DNA of 38,925 bases from Bacteroidales bacterium. GTDB lineage: Bacteria; Bacteroidota; Bacteroidia; Bacteroidales; UBA932. The notes below the pieces were generated by a model. That model did not search any database and was not told where the DNA came from. It saw only the letters and a program-made list of their open reading frames with translations. The DNA lies in the NCBI GenBank assembly GCA_017454905.1, contig JAFTCB010000041.1, forward strand, positions 1-38,925, written 5' to 3'. A program made the position numbers and the translations under genes. Shown one piece after another: positions 7,717 through 15,804 of this stretch (its first letter is position 1; each line of letters begins with the position of its first letter).

Positions 7717-9210
7717 TTAGTTGTCTTTGCGTGAAACTTTGAGGGAACCGGTGCGTTTGAAGTCTTCCTTGCGGACGATGACCTTGGATACGCGGTGGGT
7801 GGTCGGGAGGGTGGCATTGATGTCCTCGGCGAGTTTTTTGAAGAAAGCTTCGATTTCTTCCGGCGTCTTGCCTTCGAAGGCTTCCGCACGCGGGAGGATC
7901 TCGATGGCCAGGACGGGCTTGCCGTCTTCTTCGACCTCCTTGACGAGGCAGTCGCGCAGGGCGGGGCACTGATAGAACGCTTCTTCGATGCTCTCCGGGG
8001 AGACGTTCTCGCCGCTGGGCAGGACGATGATGTTCTTGATGCGGCCTACGATATAGAGGTAGCCGTCTTCGTCGAAGCGGCCGAGGTCGCCGGTCTTGAG
8101 CCAGCCGTCCTCCGTGAGGGTGGCCGCCGTCTGTTCGGGATCTCCGTAGTAGCCGGAGAAGACATTGTCGCCGCGGAACCAGATTTCGCCGTTCACGAGC
8201 TTGACTTCCTGTTCGGGATAGACCTTGCCCACGGAGGTCGGGCGCTCGAGTGACTCGGCGTTGCCGGCGGTCAGGTTTGCGCCTTCGGTCATGCCGTAGC
8301 CGGCGAGGACCTGGATGCCGAAGTTCTTGAATTCAGCGATCAGCTTGGCGGGCACGTTGGCGGCGCCGGAGATGATGGTGTTCAGGCGTCCGCCAAGGAA
8401 CTGCGGGCCGTACATCTTGGTCAGGCCCACGAGCACTTCCACGAGGCCGGGCACGAGCACGAGCACGGTCGGGCGGATGACGGGCAACTTGCCGATCGTG
8501 GCCTTCATGTCTTCGGCCGAATACCAGAGGGCCCCGCACATCAGCTTGGAGAGCGTGCCGCAGATAAGTCCGAAGACGTGGCTGAGCGGGAGGAATCCGA
8601 TGGTCACATGGCCGGAAAGCTGGCTTCCCGGAGCGAAGCATCCGTTGAAGGTGCCCCGCATCAGGGCGCGGTGCGGCAGGACGGCTCCCTTGGGAGCGCC
8701 GGTGGTGCCGCCGGTGAAGAAGATGGCGGCCGGGGACTCCTTGTCCACCACGGCGGCGGGCGTTTCAGCCTCGCCGAGCGCGGATGCGGAAATCAGCGGG
8801 CAGGGGGCACCTTCCACGCCGGGGCGGAATTCGTCCCGGACGATGAGGGCCTTGGCCCGGAATTTCGCGCAGCATCCGATCACGGCGGGGGCGGGGAGCT
8901 GGGCGGGCAGCTGGATGGCGACCATCCCGGCGGAGGTGACGGCGAGGAAACTCTCCAGGGCGTCGATCGAATTCTTGTCAAAAATGGCCACATGGTCTCC
9001 CGGCTGCAGCCCGGCTTCTTTCAGCAGGGTGCGCCTGCGGGCGATGCGGCTGCCCATCTGGGCATAGGTGTAGGTGTTGACGGTGTCGGAGAGGGCGGGC
9101 CGGCCGGCCCATTTGGAAACAATCCAGGACAGGTATTCCGGAACGGTCGGAAGGTAGTGCAACTGAGCGAGTTCCTCGGCCGGAATCATGTCATAGAAAT
9201 AATGTGACAT
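7717..9210 (-). CDS. AMP-dependent acyl-CoA/acyl-ACP synthetase (ANL superfamily)
   Basis: This 497-residue enzyme activates a carboxylic acid, most likely a fatty acid, as the acyl-adenylate and passes it to a thiol. Visible motifs are the phosphate-binding loop FFTGGTTGAPKGA (Thr166 to Gly175), AGYGMTEGANLT, the hinge region WLKTGDLGRFDEDGYLYIVGR, and the C-terminal catalytic lysine (Lys491) in TGSLKVSRKD. No signal peptide is present, so it is cytoplasmic. Its partner is the ACP gene 3 bp downstream, which suggests acyl-ACP rather than acyl-CoA synthesis. It is divergent from a GNAT-fold acyltransferase at 9285. Confidence 0.9.
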   Translation of the reverse strand: MSHYFYDMIPAEELAQLHYLPTVPEYLSWIVSKWAGRPALSDTVNTYTYAQMGSRIARRRTLLKEAGLQPGDHVAIFDKNSIDALESFLAVTSAGMVAIQLPAQLPAPAVIGCCAKFRAKALIVRDEFRPGVEGAPCPLISASALGEAETPAAVVDKESPAAIFFTGGTTGAPKGAVLPHRALMRGTFNGCFAPGSQLSGHVTIGFLPLSHVFGLICGTLSKLMCGALWYSAEDMKATIGKLPVIRPTVLVLVPGLVEVLVGLTKMYGPQFLGGRLNTIISGAANVPAKLIAEFKNFGIQVLAGYGMTEGANLTAGNAESLERPTSVGKVYPEQEVKLVNGEIWFRGDNVFSGYYGDPEQTAATLTEDGWLKTGDLGRFDEDGYLYIVGRIKNIIVLPSGENVSPESIEEAFYQCPALRDCLVKEVEEDGKPVLAIEILPRAEAFEGKTPEEIEAFFKKLAEDINATLPTTHRVSKVIVRKEDFKRTGSLKVSRKDN

Positions 9211-9236
9211 AGGTTGCAGGTTTTAATAAAACGGGC

Positions 9237-9263
9237 CAAATTTAAGAATTTTAATTATATTTG
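9237..9263. promoter_or_regulatory. Back-to-back -7 boxes of the ligase-ACP operon and the GNAT gene
   Basis: On the minus strand TAAATTTG (9244-9237) drives the ligase, 26 nt before its ATG. On the plus strand TATATTTG (9256-9263) drives the GNAT gene, 21 nt before its ATG. Both match TAnnTTTG exactly and only 11 bp separate them, so each promoter's upstream half lies in the other's transcribed region. Confidence 0.6.
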
Positions 9264-9284
9264 TAAGGTGCTAAAACGCAAAAA

Positions 9285-10406
9285 ATGGCTTTTGAGATCA
9301 AAATCGTCCGGACCCGGAAGGAAATGAAGCAGTTCGTGGATTTCCCTTACACCCTCTACCGGGATTGTGAGAACTGGGTTCCTGCGCTGCGCGGAGACGA
9401 GTTCGATACCTTTGATAAACAGAAAAACGGAGCGTATGCCTATTGCGAGTCGGAATGCTATCTCGCACTCAAAGACGGCAGCGTAGCCGGACGTGTGGCG
9501 GCGATCATCAACCACAACGCCAACAAGGACTGGAAAGAAGAGATCGTCCGGTTCGGCTGGCTGGATTTCATCGAGGACCGCGAGGTGCTGAAGGCGCTGC
9601 TGGACGCCGTAGCCGCATGGGGCAAGGCCCGCGGCTGCGTGAAGATGAAGGGGCCCTGGGGTTTCACGGACATGGACAAGGAAGGCTTGCTCGTGGAGGG
9701 CTTCGAACACCTCAGCCCGTTCACCTGCCTGTACAATTATCCCTATTATGACCGGCTCTTGAAAGAACTCGGCTTTGCCAAGGATGTGGACTGGACCCAG
9801 AGTGTCGCCAAGGTCACGGACCAGCTTCCGCCCATGTTCCAGTTCGCCGGGATGATCGAAGAGCGCTTCGGGCTCCACGTTGCCCGGACGGAAAGTACGC
9901 GCGAACTGGCGGACAAATATGGCCTCGCCATCTTCCATATGTACAATGAGACCTTTGCTCCGCTCTTCCAGTTCACGCCGCTGACGGACAAGCAGATCGA
10001 AAGTTACCTCAAGACCTATGTCCCCATCCTGCGTCCGGAGTTCGTGTCCATCTGCCTGGACAAGGACGACCGCCCGGTGGGCTTCACCTTCTGCGTGCCC
10101 TCGCTCTCCAAGGCGGTCAAGAAGGCCCGCGGCCGGCTGTTCCCGTTCGGATTCCTGCACATCCTGCATGCGCTGCGCCGCAACGATACGCTGGAGGCCC
10201 TGATGATCGGGGTCCTGCCCGAGTACCAGGGGAAAGGTGCCAATGTCCTGATGTTCAAGCAAATTCATGAAAATGCCCTGAAATTCGGCATCAACAAGAT
10301 GATCCTCAATCCCCAGCTGGAGGAGAATTTCAAGGTCCAGTCGCTCTTCGAGCAATACGAGACGGAGCCGTTCATGCGGCGCCGTGCCTACAGCAAGGAT
10401 ATTTAA
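9285..10406 (+). CDS. GNAT-fold N-acyltransferase-like protein
   Basis: The 373-residue protein belongs to a recognisable group of long GNAT-fold proteins that begin with a segment like FVDFPYTLYRDCENWVPALR. It also has GPWGFTDMDKEGLLVEGF in the middle and an acyl-CoA-binding-type GVLPEYQGKG motif near residue 312. No signal peptide or membrane segment is seen. This is double the size of a simple acetyltransferase, in keeping with transfer of a large acyl group. Caulobacter ceramide synthase is also a GNAT-superfamily protein whose pathway includes a dedicated ACP and acyl-ACP synthetase. The divergent ligase-ACP pair here makes a similar role plausible, but this is inference. Only 10 bp separate it from the lipoprotein gene downstream. 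Confidence 0.7.
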   Translation: MAFEIKIVRTRKEMKQFVDFPYTLYRDCENWVPALRGDEFDTFDKQKNGAYAYCESECYLALKDGSVAGRVAAIINHNANKDWKEEIVRFGWLDFIEDREVLKALLDAVAAWGKARGCVKMKGPWGFTDMDKEGLLVEGFEHLSPFTCLYNYPYYDRLLKELGFAKDVDWTQSVAKVTDQLPPMFQFAGMIEERFGLHVARTESTRELADKYGLAIFHMYNETFAPLFQFTPLTDKQIESYLKTYVPILRPEFVSICLDKDDRPVGFTFCVPSLSKAVKKARGRLFPFGFLHILHALRRNDTLEALMIGVLPEYQGKGANVLMFKQIHENALKFGINKMILNPQLEENFKVQSLFEQYETEPFMRRRAYSKDI

Positions 10407-10416
10407 TCGGTTCGAT

Positions 10417-10986
10417 ATGAAAAAGTTATCATCTGTATTCGCGGCTGCGGCCCTGATCCTGGTGGCCGCCGGTTGCCGGCAGGCAGCCCTTCCGACCGTG
10501 GAAGGCCGGGTGGTCGATGCCACCATCCATTCCGTGACGATCCAGACTGCGGAAGGAGAATCTGTCGTGCTGAGCACCCGCGGGACGGATCCGATGCTGG
10601 TGCCCGGCGTGCTGGCCGGAGATGTGGTCAAGGTCGCCTACGAAGTGCTTCCCGAAGGGGAAGCCCTGCAGGCGGTCCGGCTGGACATCACCACGCCTTC
10701 TGCCTACCGGCTTGTCCCCGGCATCTGGCGGGACTGCTGCGGGACGGACGAGATCGGCCTGGTGCTGGCGGAAGACGGTTCCGCCCAGGTAGTCGGCCTG
10801 CGGGACCTGAGCTTGCAGACCTGGACCCTGGACGGGGAGAACCTGGTGCTCGATGCCACGGATCCCACCGCTCCGAAGGAGGCGAAGACCCTCATCTGGC
10901 AGATTGAGAAACTGGATGCCGATTCCCTGATTGTGCGTGCTGCCGGAGAAGAGGCGCGCCGTCTGGTCTTCTCCCGTTCAGAATAA
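10417..10986 (+). CDS. Lipoprotein with lipocalin-like C-terminal domain, function unknown
   Basis: The 189-residue product starts with a signal peptide ending in a lipobox (LVAAGC), so it should be lipid-anchored. Residues about 26-95 form a beta-rich segment (VEGRVVDATIHSVTIQT). Residues about 97-189 contain GIWRDCCGTDEIGLVLAEDG and a series of beta strands that resemble small lipocalin-like domains in Bacteroidota. I chose the ATG at 10417, which begins MKKLSS; an in-frame start at 10384 would overlap the GNAT gene and bury the signal peptide. The 10-bp spacing indicates one operon with the GNAT gene. Confidence 0.7.
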   Translation: MKKLSSVFAAAALILVAAGCRQAALPTVEGRVVDATIHSVTIQTAEGESVVLSTRGTDPMLVPGVLAGDVVKVAYEVLPEGEALQAVRLDITTPSAYRLVPGIWRDCCGTDEIGLVLAEDGSAQVVGLRDLSLQTWTLDGENLVLDATDPTAPKEAKTLIWQIEKLDADSLIVRAAGEEARRLVFSRSE

Positions 10987-11001
10987 AAAAGCTGTTTCCT
11001 T

Positions 11002-12456
11002 TCAGGCAGGACTCTGCGTCAGCCGCGTCTTCATCCAACGGCCGCGGGCGATGCGGACGGCGAAGATGATGCCCTTGACGCTGAGTTCGGTGGCCATGGC
11101 GAACCAGTAGCCTTCCAGGCCGTAGCGCGGGATCAGGAAGAGCGCGAGGCCGAGGCGGATCACCCACATGCTCAGCAGATTGATGAGCGAAGGCACCAGC
11201 GTGTCGCCTGCGCCCACGCAGCAGCCGTACGCCACGATGCTGACGCCGTAGAGCAATTCCGCCCAGGCTTCGATCCGCAGGCACTTCGCGCCCAGGACGA
11301 TCACCTCCGGGTCCTGGCTCAGCAGCCCCATTACCTGCGGGGCGAATACCCACATCAGTATGGCCAGGATGGTCATCATGGCAGCACCGGAGCCGATGGT
11401 CATCCAGGCGAAGCGTTTGGCCATTTCCGGGCGCCGGGCGCCCAGGCTCTGGCCGACCAGCGTCGTGGCGGCGTCTTCCATTCCGTAACCGGGCAGGTAG
11501 CAGAAGCCTTCCGCAATGATGGCGAAGGAGTTGGCGGCGATGGCGACGGTGCCGAGCGGCGCCACGAGCACGGTGGCCGCGATATAGGCGCCGCGCGAGA
11601 TCAGGTTCTGGATCCAGAGCGGCCAGCTGATGCCGAACGCCTGCTTGAACATGTCTTTCTGTTCGTTGTCGAACAGGCTCTCCGCCGTCCGGGCGTCCGT
11701 GCGGAGCGTCCGGAAATTGCCGAGGATCCGGCGGGCCGGACGCAGCCAGTTCCCGCTCTGGCGGAGCTCTTCGCTGCGCCGGGAGGCATAGATGACCAGG
11801 AAGGCTCCCGCGCAGGCGGTGGCGAGTCCGGTGCCGAGCGCAGCGCCCTTGACCCCCAGGCCCATGACGAAGATGAACAGGTAGTTGAACAGCACGTCCA
11901 GCACGCACATGGCGATGCTGAGGATGCCCGGCACCTGGACATTGCCGCTGGCGATCAGCGAAGCTTCCGAGAAAATCGTGATCTGGAACAGCGGCAGGAA
12001 CAGCGCGTAGATCAGGAAGTAGGCGGATGCGTCCGAGAGGATCTCCGGCGTGCCGCCCAGCCAGTGGGGGAGTGCCCTGTGGATGGCGACAGCCAGCAGG
12101 GCGAGCACCAGGCTTACGGCAAAGGTGATGAAGATCCCGTGGCGGAAAATGCGCCGGGCTCCGGCGAAATCCTTCGCCCCGCAGCGGTGGGCGATCTGTA
12201 CGCTGAAGCCGGAACTGTTGGCATAGCAGAAACTGCCGAAGATCCAGGTGGTCGTGCTGACCAGGCCGATGGCGGCGGCCTGGGCGGAGCCGAGCCGGCC
12301 GACCATCGCCGCGTCGATGTAGCTCATCAGGCACATCGCCAGCTGCGCCAGGATCGAGGGCCACGCCAGCAGCAGGGTCAGCTTGAATTGCTCACCCCCG
12401 GCCATCGGCGCCCCGCTGCGGAGCTTGCCGAGCAGAATGTCCTTGGTTCCTGCCAT
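11002..12456 (-). CDS. MATE-family multidrug or metabolite efflux transporter
   Basis: The 484-residue protein is highly hydrophobic with about 12 membrane helices in two related halves. Typical MATE features are the start LLLAWPSILAQLAMCLMSYIDAAMVGRLG and, in the second half, GTVAIAANSFAIIAEGFCYLPGYGMEDAATTLVGQSLGARRP. It would export cationic compounds using a Na+ or H+ gradient. It is convergent with the lipoprotein gene, whose stop is only 15 bp away, and no strong terminator separates them. The substrate cannot be inferred from its neighbours. Confidence 0.92.
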   Translation of the reverse strand: MAGTKDILLGKLRSGAPMAGGEQFKLTLLLAWPSILAQLAMCLMSYIDAAMVGRLGSAQAAAIGLVSTTTWIFGSFCYANSSGFSVQIAHRCGAKDFAGARRIFRHGIFITFAVSLVLALLAVAIHRALPHWLGGTPEILSDASAYFLIYALFLPLFQITIFSEASLIASGNVQVPGILSIAMCVLDVLFNYLFIFVMGLGVKGAALGTGLATACAGAFLVIYASRRSEELRQSGNWLRPARRILGNFRTLRTDARTAESLFDNEQKDMFKQAFGISWPLWIQNLISRGAYIAATVLVAPLGTVAIAANSFAIIAEGFCYLPGYGMEDAATTLVGQSLGARRPEMAKRFAWMTIGSGAAMMTILAILMWVFAPQVMGLLSQDPEVIVLGAKCLRIEAWAELLYGVSIVAYGCCVGAGDTLVPSLINLLSMWVIRLGLALFLIPRYGLEGYWFAMATELSVKGIIFAVRIARGRWMKTRLTQSPA

Positions 12457-12464
12457 TGCGGCCG

Positions 12465-12472
12465 CAAAGATA
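12465..12472 (-). promoter_or_regulatory. -7 box of the MATE gene, very close to the start codon
   Basis: On the minus strand TATCTTTG matches TAnnTTTG exactly. Only 8 nt separate it from the ATG at 12456, so transcripts should have almost no leader. Confidence 0.5.
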
Positions 12473-12508
12473 ATAAAAAGCTGGATAAGGTCGTGACTTT
12501 CCCGGACA

Positions 12509-12540
12509 TTTGGGAATTCCGCGTTTTCTTCTTAAATTTA
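12509..12540 (+). promoter_or_regulatory. fucI-fucP promoter (-33 TTTG, -7 TAAATTTA)
   Basis: TTTG at 12509-12512 is followed by exactly 20 bp and then TAAATTTA at 12533-12540, one base off the Bacteroidota -7 consensus. The ATG of fucI lies 48 bp downstream. Confidence 0.6.
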
Positions 12541-12588
12541 TAGTCGCTTTACCCGGAAGGGGCACAACCGATAACCAATCAATATCCC

Positions 12589-14406
12589 ATGAAATATCCG
12601 AAAATAGGTATCAGACCTACCATCGACGGGCGCCAGGGCGGCGTCCGCGAAAGCCTTGAAGAAAAGACCATGGCGCTTGCGCACGCGGTCGCGGACCTGA
12701 TCAGCAGCCACCTGCGCAACGGGGATGGCTCCCCGGTGGAGTGCGTCATCGCCGACGGCACCATCGGCCGCGTGGCCGAATCCGCCGCCTGCGCGGAGAA
12801 ATTCGAACGCGAAGGCGTGGGCAGCACCATCACGGTGACCTCCTGCTGGTGCTACGGCTCCGAGACCATGGACATGAACCCGCACTGGCCCAAGGCCGTC
12901 TGGGGATTCAACGGGACGGAACGCCCCGGTGCCGTCTATCTGGCTGCCGTCCTTGCGGCCCATGCGCAGAAAGGCCTGCCTGCCTTCGGTATCTATGGGG
13001 AAGATGTCCAGGACCTGGACGACAACACGATCCCGGCCGACGTGGCCGGCAAGATCCTGCGTTTCGCCCGCGCGGCGCAGGCTGCCGCGATGATGCGCGG
13101 CCGGAGCTACCTTTCGATGGGCGGCACCTGCATGGGCATCGCCGGATCGATCGTCAATGCGGATTTCCTGCAGCAATACCTCGGGATGCGCACGGAATAT
13201 GTCTCGCTGGTGGAGATCCTCCGCCGCGTGGATTTCGGCATCTATGACCATGAAGAGTTCGCGAAGGCGATGGCCTGGGTGGAGAAATACTGCAAGCCCC
13301 GCGAAGGGCATGACTACAACGAGGACCGCCCGCTGTTCCCGGGCACGCCGATGACCTCCTTCAACGGCAAGGGCAAAGGCAAGACCCGCGCCGAGAAAGA
13401 CGCCGACTGGGAGTTTACGGTCAAGAACATGATGATCATCCGCGACCTGATGTGCGGCAATCCCCGCCTTCTGGAGATGGGCTACAAAGAAGAAGCCCTC
13501 GGGCACAACGCCATCGCCGGCGGCGTGCAGGGGCAGCGCCAGTGGACGGATTACAAGCCGAATTTCGATTTCCCGGAGTCACTGATGTGTTCCTCGTTCG
13601 ACTGGAACGGCATCCGCGAGCCTTATATCCTCGCTACGGAAAACGATGCCCTGAACGGACTTTCGATGCTCTTCGGCCATCTGCTGACAAACCGGGGCGT
13701 GATGTTCAGCGATGTGCGCACGTATTGGAGCCCCGAGGCTGTGAAGCGTGTGACCGGGGAGGCTCCGGAGGGACTGGCTGCGGGCGGCTTCATCCATCTG
13801 ATCAACTCCGGGGCCACGACGCTGGACGCCACGGGCGCGATGTCCGATGCCGAAGGCAAGCCTACGGTCAAGGAGCCTTGGGAAATGGAAGAAGCGGATG
13901 CCGAGGCCTGCCTCGCCGCCACCAGCTGGATGCCGGCGGACCGCGATTATTTCCGCGGAGGCGGCTATTCCGCCCATTTCGTCACGCGCGGGGGAATGCC
14001 GATGACGATGATGCGCCTGAATATCGTTCAAGGCCTGGGCCCGGTACTCCAGATCGCCGAAGGCTGGACGGCCGAACTCCCGGAACACATGCACGACATT
14101 CTGGACAAGCGTACCGACCCGACCTGGCCGACGACTTGGTTCGTCCCGCGGCTGGACCCGTCCCGCGACTGTTTCAAGGATGTCTACAGCGTGATGAACA
14201 ACTGGGGTGCCAACCACGGCGCCATCGCCTATGGCCACATCGGGGCCGACCTCATCACCCTGGCCTCCATCCTCCGCATCCCGGTGTGCATGCACAATGT
14301 CCCGGATGAGAAGATCTTCCGTCCTGCTGCCTGGAATGCTTTCGGCATGGACAAAGAGGGGGCTGATTACCGTGCCTGTGCGAATTTCGGACCGCTGTAC
14401 AAATAA
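12589..14406 (+). CDS. fucI: L-fucose isomerase
   Basis: The 605-residue enzyme interconverts L-fucose and L-fuculose (and D-arabinose and D-ribulose) in the cytoplasm, using Mn2+. It matches FucI from end to end: [10 protein letters not shown] at the start, [71 protein letters not shown] and the C-terminal [19 protein letters not shown]. The Glu of ATEND, the Asp of SDVRTYW and the His of [10 protein letters not shown] lie where the metal ligands are expected. It starts the fucI-fucP operon. No fuculokinase or fuculose-phosphate aldolase gene is in the window. Confidence 0.96.
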   Translation: MKYPKIGIRPTIDGRQGGVRESLEEKTMALAHAVADLISSHLRNGDGSPVECVIADGTIGRVAESAACAEKFEREGVGSTITVTSCWCYGSETMDMNPHWPKAVWGFNGTERPGAVYLAAVLAAHAQKGLPAFGIYGEDVQDLDDNTIPADVAGKILRFARAAQAAAMMRGRSYLSMGGTCMGIAGSIVNADFLQQYLGMRTEYVSLVEILRRVDFGIYDHEEFAKAMAWVEKYCKPREGHDYNEDRPLFPGTPMTSFNGKGKGKTRAEKDADWEFTVKNMMIIRDLMCGNPRLLEMGYKEEALGHNAIAGGVQGQRQWTDYKPNFDFPESLMCSSFDWNGIREPYILATENDALNGLSMLFGHLLTNRGVMFSDVRTYWSPEAVKRVTGEAPEGLAAGGFIHLINSGATTLDATGAMSDAEGKPTVKEPWEMEEADAEACLAATSWMPADRDYFRGGGYSAHFVTRGGMPMTMMRLNIVQGLGPVLQIAEGWTAELPEHMHDILDKRTDPTWPTTWFVPRLDPSRDCFKDVYSVMNNWGANHGAIAYGHIGADLITLASILRIPVCMHNVPDEKIFRPAAWNAFGMDKEGADYRACANFGPLYK

Positions 14407-14441
14407 CTGAACCAACCGGATCCGGTCCGGATGACGGAAAC

Positions 14442-15707
14442 ATGAAAACAATCGAGAAAAAGTACCTGCTGCCGTTCTGCCTGGTGACGGTGCTGTTCCT
14501 GCTCTGGGGCATCGCCAACAACATGACGGACACGCTGCTCAGCGCATTCAAGCGCATCATGTCGATGAGTGACACGCAGACTTCGCTCATCCAGTTTGCC
14601 TTCTATGGGTCTTACTTCTGTTTCGCGCTGCCTGCGGCGCTCTATATCCGGAGGTATTCTTACAAGAGCGGCGTCATCCTGGGCCTGGCCCTGTATGCCG
14701 CAGGCGCCATTCTTTTCTTCCCGGCCTCCAAGACCGCGTCCTACGGGTTCTATCTGGCCGCCATCTACATCCTGGCAGGCGGGTGTTCCATCCTGGAGAC
14801 GACAGCCAATCCGTATATCCTCAGCATGGGCGCGCCCGAGACGGCGACCCGGCGGCTCAACATCGCCCAGTCCTTCAACCCGCTCGGCTCCATCACCGGC
14901 ATCCTGCTCAGCCAGTATTTCATCCTGGGCGAGCTTTCTTCCGCTTCGGCCGCCGAGCGGGCCGCCATGAGCCCGGAGCAGCTCGAGGCGATGCAGGCCC
15001 ATGAACTGGGGGCCGTGACCGGTACCTACATGACCCTGGGCTTCGTGCTGCTGGCGATCCTTGTCGTGATGCTGCTGGTCAAGATGCCGGAGGGCCGCGA
15101 CAGCGGACAGGCCGACGGCCTGGGCAGGATCTTCCACCGGCTGATGGCCAACAAGGAGTACCGCTGGGGGGTCGTGGCGCAGTTCTTCTATGTCGGCGCC
15201 CAGATCGGTGTCTGGAGCTTCACCATCCGTCTGGTGATGCAGGAATTGGGCATCCTGGAGGCCAGGGCCGCGACGATCTACCTCGTCTCGATCATCTGTT
15301 TCAGCGCGGCGCGTTTCCTGTTCACCTGGCTGATGAAGTGGATCCGGCCGTCCCGGCTGCTCGCCTGGGCCGCCGCCGCGGACATCCTTCTCAGCCTGCT
15401 GGTGTTCCTTCTGAAGGGGACCGGCTGGCCCTGCGTGGCCGCCCTGATCGGCATCAGCTTCTTCATGAGCCTGATGTTCCCGACCATTTACGGCATCGCG
15501 CTCGGCAGTGTCGGAGAGGATGCGAAGATCGGCGCAAGCGGCCTGATCATGGCGATCCTGGGTGGCGCTTTGCTGACCCCGCTCCAGGGCAAGATTTCCG
15601 ACCTGTTCGGGGTGAACGCCTCCTATTTCGTCCCGTTGTTCTGCTTTATCGTGGTCCTGCTGTATGCACGCAGTGTTGTTCATAACTCTGTTGATAAAAA
15701 CAACTGA
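14442..15707 (+). CDS. fucP: L-fucose:H+ symporter (MFS)
   Basis: The 421-residue inner-membrane protein has about 12 hydrophobic helices and FucP-specific segments: FLLWGIANNMTDTLL (with the membrane Asp used in proton coupling), LIQFAFYGSYFCFALPA, SYKSGVILGLALYAAGA and SILETTANPYIL (with the conserved Glu). It would bring fucose released by exported fucosidases into the cell. It lies 35 bp after fucI, in a spacer holding the perfect 12-bp palindrome ACCGGATCCGGT (14415-14426), and is co-transcribed with fucI. Confidence 0.93.
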   Translation: MKTIEKKYLLPFCLVTVLFLLWGIANNMTDTLLSAFKRIMSMSDTQTSLIQFAFYGSYFCFALPAALYIRRYSYKSGVILGLALYAAGAILFFPASKTASYGFYLAAIYILAGGCSILETTANPYILSMGAPETATRRLNIAQSFNPLGSITGILLSQYFILGELSSASAAERAAMSPEQLEAMQAHELGAVTGTYMTLGFVLLAILVVMLLVKMPEGRDSGQADGLGRIFHRLMANKEYRWGVVAQFFYVGAQIGVWSFTIRLVMQELGILEARAATIYLVSIICFSAARFLFTWLMKWIRPSRLLAWAAAADILLSLLVFLLKGTGWPCVAALIGISFFMSLMFPTIYGIALGSVGEDAKIGASGLIMAILGGALLTPLQGKISDLFGVNASYFVPLFCFIVVLLYARSVVHNSVDKNN

Positions 15708-15736
15708 TGTTCCGGGCTTTTGCCGGAGATAAGGAC

Positions 15737-15777
15737 TAATTTTGTCATCCGGGGCTGTCCGTCGGGACAAGCTCCGG
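15737..15777 (+). promoter_or_regulatory. nrdD -7 box and 5'-leader hairpin
   Basis: TAATTTTG at 15737-15744 matches TAnnTTTG. Directly after it, 15749-15760 and 15765-15777 form a 12-bp stem with one bulged A, one G-U pair and a 4-nt loop. The hairpin would therefore be the first feature of the nrdD mRNA, with 27 nt of unstructured leader before the ATG. It may protect the 5' end or control translation. Confidence 0.5.
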
Positions 15778-15804
15778 GCCACAGATAATCAACAAAAAAG
15801 CAAT

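Noticed and set aside
10987-11001. Terminator between the lipoprotein gene and the MATE gene
   Set aside because: Only 15 bp separate the genes; there is an A/T run but no convincing stem.
14415-14426. Palindrome ACCGGATCCGGT between fucI and fucP as an operator or terminator
   Set aside because: It lies within a tight two-gene operon, is too short for a terminator, and no promoter accompanies it.
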